In this document: piece by piece, positions 60,367-64,000 of the stretch | Layout of the letters: each line of letters begins with the position of its first letter | Numbering within the stretch: the first letter of the stretch is position 1 | Assembly (NCBI GenBank): GCA_021442155.1 | Contig: CM038222.1 | Location: forward strand, 111,789,121 to 111,853,120 | Direction: 5' to 3' | DNA length: 64,000 nucleotides | From: Cymbidium sinense | Taxonomy: Eukaryota > Streptophyta > Magnoliopsida > Asparagales > Orchidaceae | Made by a program: the position numbers and the translations under genes | The notes under the pieces: model-generated | The model's input: the letters and a program-made list of their open reading frames with translations, nothing else | Database searches by the model: none | Told to the model about the DNA's origin: nothing

Positions 60367-63300
60367 TGTTGGCCAAGCTTTTGGAGTGAAGACTAGTCAC
60401 TCCCATCCCATGTCTTGGATTCTTCTAGACACTTAGATTTCTTTAGTTCTAGGACACTTCTAGCAATTAAGGAGAGACTAAACCCAAGTCTAGAAACTTG
60501 TAGGGCATGACATTAGGTCTAGAGCTGACCTTAGGGCAAGTAGGCTTGACCTAACTTAAGGCCTAAACTGACACTCATATCCATCAACTCATTTGAACCT
60601 AAATCAAATGATTAAAACCTCGACCCCAAACCAATCAATTAACTTTTATCGAATGTGATTTCCAATCCAAGCTCCAAGCCAAATTAATTTGAACCTTAAC
60701 CCAAACTCACTCCATTCAAACCAACACAAGCAAACTAAACTCAATTTAATTATCTCAATCATTCTAATTATCTAATGAATCATTTTAAACTATTCCAACA
60801 CTTGCAATCAAGATAATTAAATCAATTAGACTTAAGTAAACCAAGTTAGCCCATTTGATCTAAAAGGTTCAAATGAGATAAAACCCATTCAAATACAAAT
60901 CAAATGCACTCAAAGCCACCAATCAACTTCAAATTCATCATTGATTATATTCCAACCATTTATAACCTTAATTGGTCTAAATTGACTTGACTAAACCACT
61001 TAACACAAAGTGACCTAAAAGGCCTGATTAGACCAAACTTCAATCAAACTACCATTGGATCAAATCAAGCTATCAAATCTCTTCATTGATGATTGTATAT
61101 AACTACTAAACACTCCACTACAATCAATTGGACTTAACTAAGCCAATTTATCCTCTTAACCCAAGTTGACCCAAAGTGACCTAAAAGGCTAAATTTGGTC
61201 AAATCATGTTCTAAGCAAAATTGATTGCACCCAATGACTATCATTAACCAGAAATTGAATATTGAACCTGAATCAATCATAAATTGAAGCCAATTGAACC
61301 TAACCAAGACAAATTGGCTATTTGAGCCAAGATTTACCCAATTTGATCAAAAGGGCCAAATTGGTCCAAATCAAATCCTAAACTAAATTGGTTGGAACCA
61401 ATGCTTCAACACAATCACCAATTGGATGTTGGGCATGGTCCAACCTTTAATTAGACCCAATTGGGTCAACCCAACCTAATTGACCTACTTAGCCCAATTC
61501 GACCTAAAGGGTCAAATGAACCAAACCACTCCCTGATCCAAATCAATTCACATTAACTCTTCTAATCAAATAATAATGATCAATTGAACCTGAACCTAAC
61601 CGATGATCAAGCCAATTTGACCAATTTGGTCAAATTGATCAACATGACCCATTTAACCCAAGTTGAACCATATGAATGAAATTCAAACCTAACCCAAATT
61701 GAACCAAACCAATTGTACTAACTCATTCCAAATGACCAATTAAACTTAACCAAACTCCAACTTTGACCCAATTTGGTCAAAATGGTCAACTTAGCCAAAT
61801 TGAGCCCATTTAACGTAGATGAATCAAATTGAGCCAAACCCAACCAAACCAAGTCCAAACCTAATCAAACATGGTATGACTCATTTATGGGTCACCATGG
61901 GCCTGCCCAAGTGATCCCAACCCATAGTAAACCTGGGTTAGGTCAAACCCATTGAACTAAGCCCTCCAAATGGGAAACAATCCCTAGTTGGAAGAGTTTT
62001 CTACCTCCACATGCCTTGGCGGCCATGTTTGGCCTTTCTTGGATAGTGGACCACTAACTCAACCTAACCAAGGTTGTTGGGTTCAGCATTTGGGTAATAG
62101 AGGGTGAGCTCACCCATGGGCAACCATTGGTCCCACCTAAGGAGGAGTGTACTCCGTGGTAGCCCACTACACTCACTTAGACTCTCATACACATCCACCT
62201 CATTAGTCCTTTGCCATCTTCAACCACCTATTCTTGTTAGATGACTGCCAAAGGCTAAGCCAATCTCAACTCTTAGTTTAGTTGGGGAAGAGTATACTCT
62301 CCTCCCCATTCATTGAAACTTAACAAAGACCTTCCCCATAGGATCCCACATAATCCCAAACCCTCCCTTGAGCTCCCTGTGCACCCCATCATGGGCAAGA
62401 CCAAGCTCCACCTACACCTACAAGCTTTGTCCTTCCAACCTCACCAATTCTCCATAAAAGGTAAATTAACTTTCTCCACACCTTCACCACACTCTAGTGA
62501 ATGAAAATGAATCGATTCCTTATTGATTCAACCACTAGAAGGCATCCCTAGACCAACTCCTATGAGTTCCATGGTAGCGCTTGGCCCATAGACTGATTGA
62601 TGGGGAGGTAGCTTGAGATCTCCTCAATAGTGCTTCATCTCTCTAAGATAAAGCTACCTTTATCAGCTGATTACTGGTCTCTAGCTCCGACGAGGTAAAA
62701 ATCTGGCAACCATAGATTTGTCCATTAGGTGTTGATCTTTTTCGAAGTGAAATGTGATTTCATATGATTTACACCATAGGATCTCTTTAGATCTCTTTCC
62801 TAATTATTTTAGATTTGATTCCAACATCAAATGAGCTCCAACAAGCTCAGATTGAACAGTGAAAGGCTGATGGTGTTTATCTTCCAGCCGTTGCGGGATG
62901 ACGGATCACCAGTCGTCCATTCCACATGAGTTGAATGGAAGGCTATGATTAATCACACTAGAAATATTGATTTTATTTTTTCATAATCATGGGATTAATC
63001 TTGATTGTCTGATCCAAGATCGGAGGGCTAAGACAAAACTATGTCCATTACCGCAGAGTCAGCAGTTGCGTTGGACATTTTAAATAACAAATATTGTTAC
63101 ACCACATGGAAAGTATTGTTGTGTTAGTCTCCACATGGCATCGATAATTTAAAATGACTTAATTAGGTTTAAAAATGTAATTAAATAGCAAGAATTTCAA
63201 AAAATCACAACTAATTATAGAAAAATTTAAATAATGTAAATAAGCCCATTTTGGAAAGCATAGACTGAGAAAAATTTAATATAAATATAATCCCTAATTA

Positions 63301-64000
63301 ATTTTAAACCCTATTTAAATGATTTAATAATTATTAAAATTAATGAATAATAAAATTGGTTAATTAATGTTAATTATTAATATAAATAGTGGGGATAACC
63401 TAAGAATTAATTAGGACCCCCTCTCCTAATTATTTCTAATTATATTCCCTTAAAGGGTTTAATTAATATGCTTAATAGTTAAGATTAATTAAGAAATAAT
63501 TAATAGTGAAATATAAGTGAAATCAATTTAAGAAACTTAAGTGCAACCCATTAATCCCTTTGTGTTTAATAACATAAAGTTGTTAAAGAAATTATGATTT
63601 TCCCATTAGCGTGGGAAAATCATAAGAGTGTTTATCTTACCATTTTGTTCTTCTTTAATTTAATTAATTCTTAAACATGAGTCTAATTGCATTAGATCTC
63701 CTTAAGTGCATTACAAATTTTACTTTTCTAAATCATATCATTGAAGGCTCATGTTTAGAAAGTTAATCAAATTAAAGAGGATTGGGAAGAGAGTTCAAAT
63801 GGATATAATTAATAGATTGAACTTAATTAATCCATAAAAAACCTTTAAATTTTCTTCTTTTAACATCTTAAACAACCAACATGGGATGAAGTGAATTCTA
63901 TGCATTGTCTCTCCTCTTCACATCTTCAACAACTTGAATATTAAAGTCAAATATTAAAGAAACTTTGATTAGGTTTACGAAATGATTACTTAACTTGATT
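60367..64000 (+). mobile_element. Long LTR-like repeat, copy E, cut by window end
   Basis: Starts TGTTGGCCAAGCTTTTGGAG and follows copy B closely: GGAGTGAAGACT, TTGACC-rich tract (60590-61990), GC-richer block with GAGGGTGAGCTCACCCATG (62000-63100), then the AT-rich block. An inverted repeat CTGATC-CAA-GATCGGA lies at about 63009-63024, and TCCATTC...GAATGGA at about 62918-62940. The 63-residue open frame at 62313-62504 lies in the GC-rich block and has no counterpart frame in copy B, so it is not a gene. The end blocks would lie beyond 64000. Confidence 0.68.

Overview
This window is AT-rich nuclear DNA of a flowering plant. I see no host protein-coding gene, no rRNA or tRNA gene and no CRISPR array. 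It looks like a heterochromatic stretch of long terminal repeat (LTR) retrotransposons inserted into one another and decayed by stops, frameshifts and tandem duplications. The mix of Ty3/gypsy Tat/Ogre-type, chromovirus and Ty1/copia remnants with a plant-specific 'putative transposon protein' domain fixes 'plant'. A monocot such as a palm is only an impression; nothing seen identifies the species.

Layout. 1-1740: 3' part of a Tat-type pol on the + strand (integrase), then a repeat-rich 3' untranslated region. 2150-2378: possible hAT-type end. 2379-5060: AT-rich filler with TA microsatellites. 5220-6960: Ty1/copia gag remnant split by an LTR-like insertion. 7060-7715: promoter-like stretch. 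7716-15594: copy A (minus) of a very long LTR-like repeat. 15595-18080: minus-strand pseudogene with a plant transposon-protein domain. 18250-20700: Tat gag remnant (+). From 20708: copy B (+) of the long repeat, interrupted by a complete chromovirus (24002-30588, minus, target duplication CTTAA) and resuming at 30594. 31370-42997: a Tat element on the minus strand, its integrase cut by a 3067-bp non-coding LTR-type insertion (32687-35753, target duplication TAGGC). 42998-49459: copy C (+). 49873-56402: copy D (minus). 56403-60203: a second minus-strand Tat pol. 60367-64000: copy E (+), running off the window.

The main theme is the long repeat family present five times (A-E). The copies begin TGTTGACC or a close variant, carry no coding capacity, and share an ordered set of blocks: a start block, a tract rich in TTGACC/GGTCAA, a GC-richer block with paired inverted repeats, an AT-rich block and an end block. 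Copies A, C and D run through the whole block order at about 6.5 to 7.9 kb. That is very long for a plant LTR. A and D are each followed by a degenerate primer-binding-site-like sequence, which supports the LTR reading.

Nesting gives an order of events. The chromovirus is younger than copy B. The 3.07-kb insertion is younger than the minus-strand Tat element. The LTR-like insertion at 5656 is younger than the copia element. None of the elements looks able to move by itself: every pol region contains stops or frameshifts.
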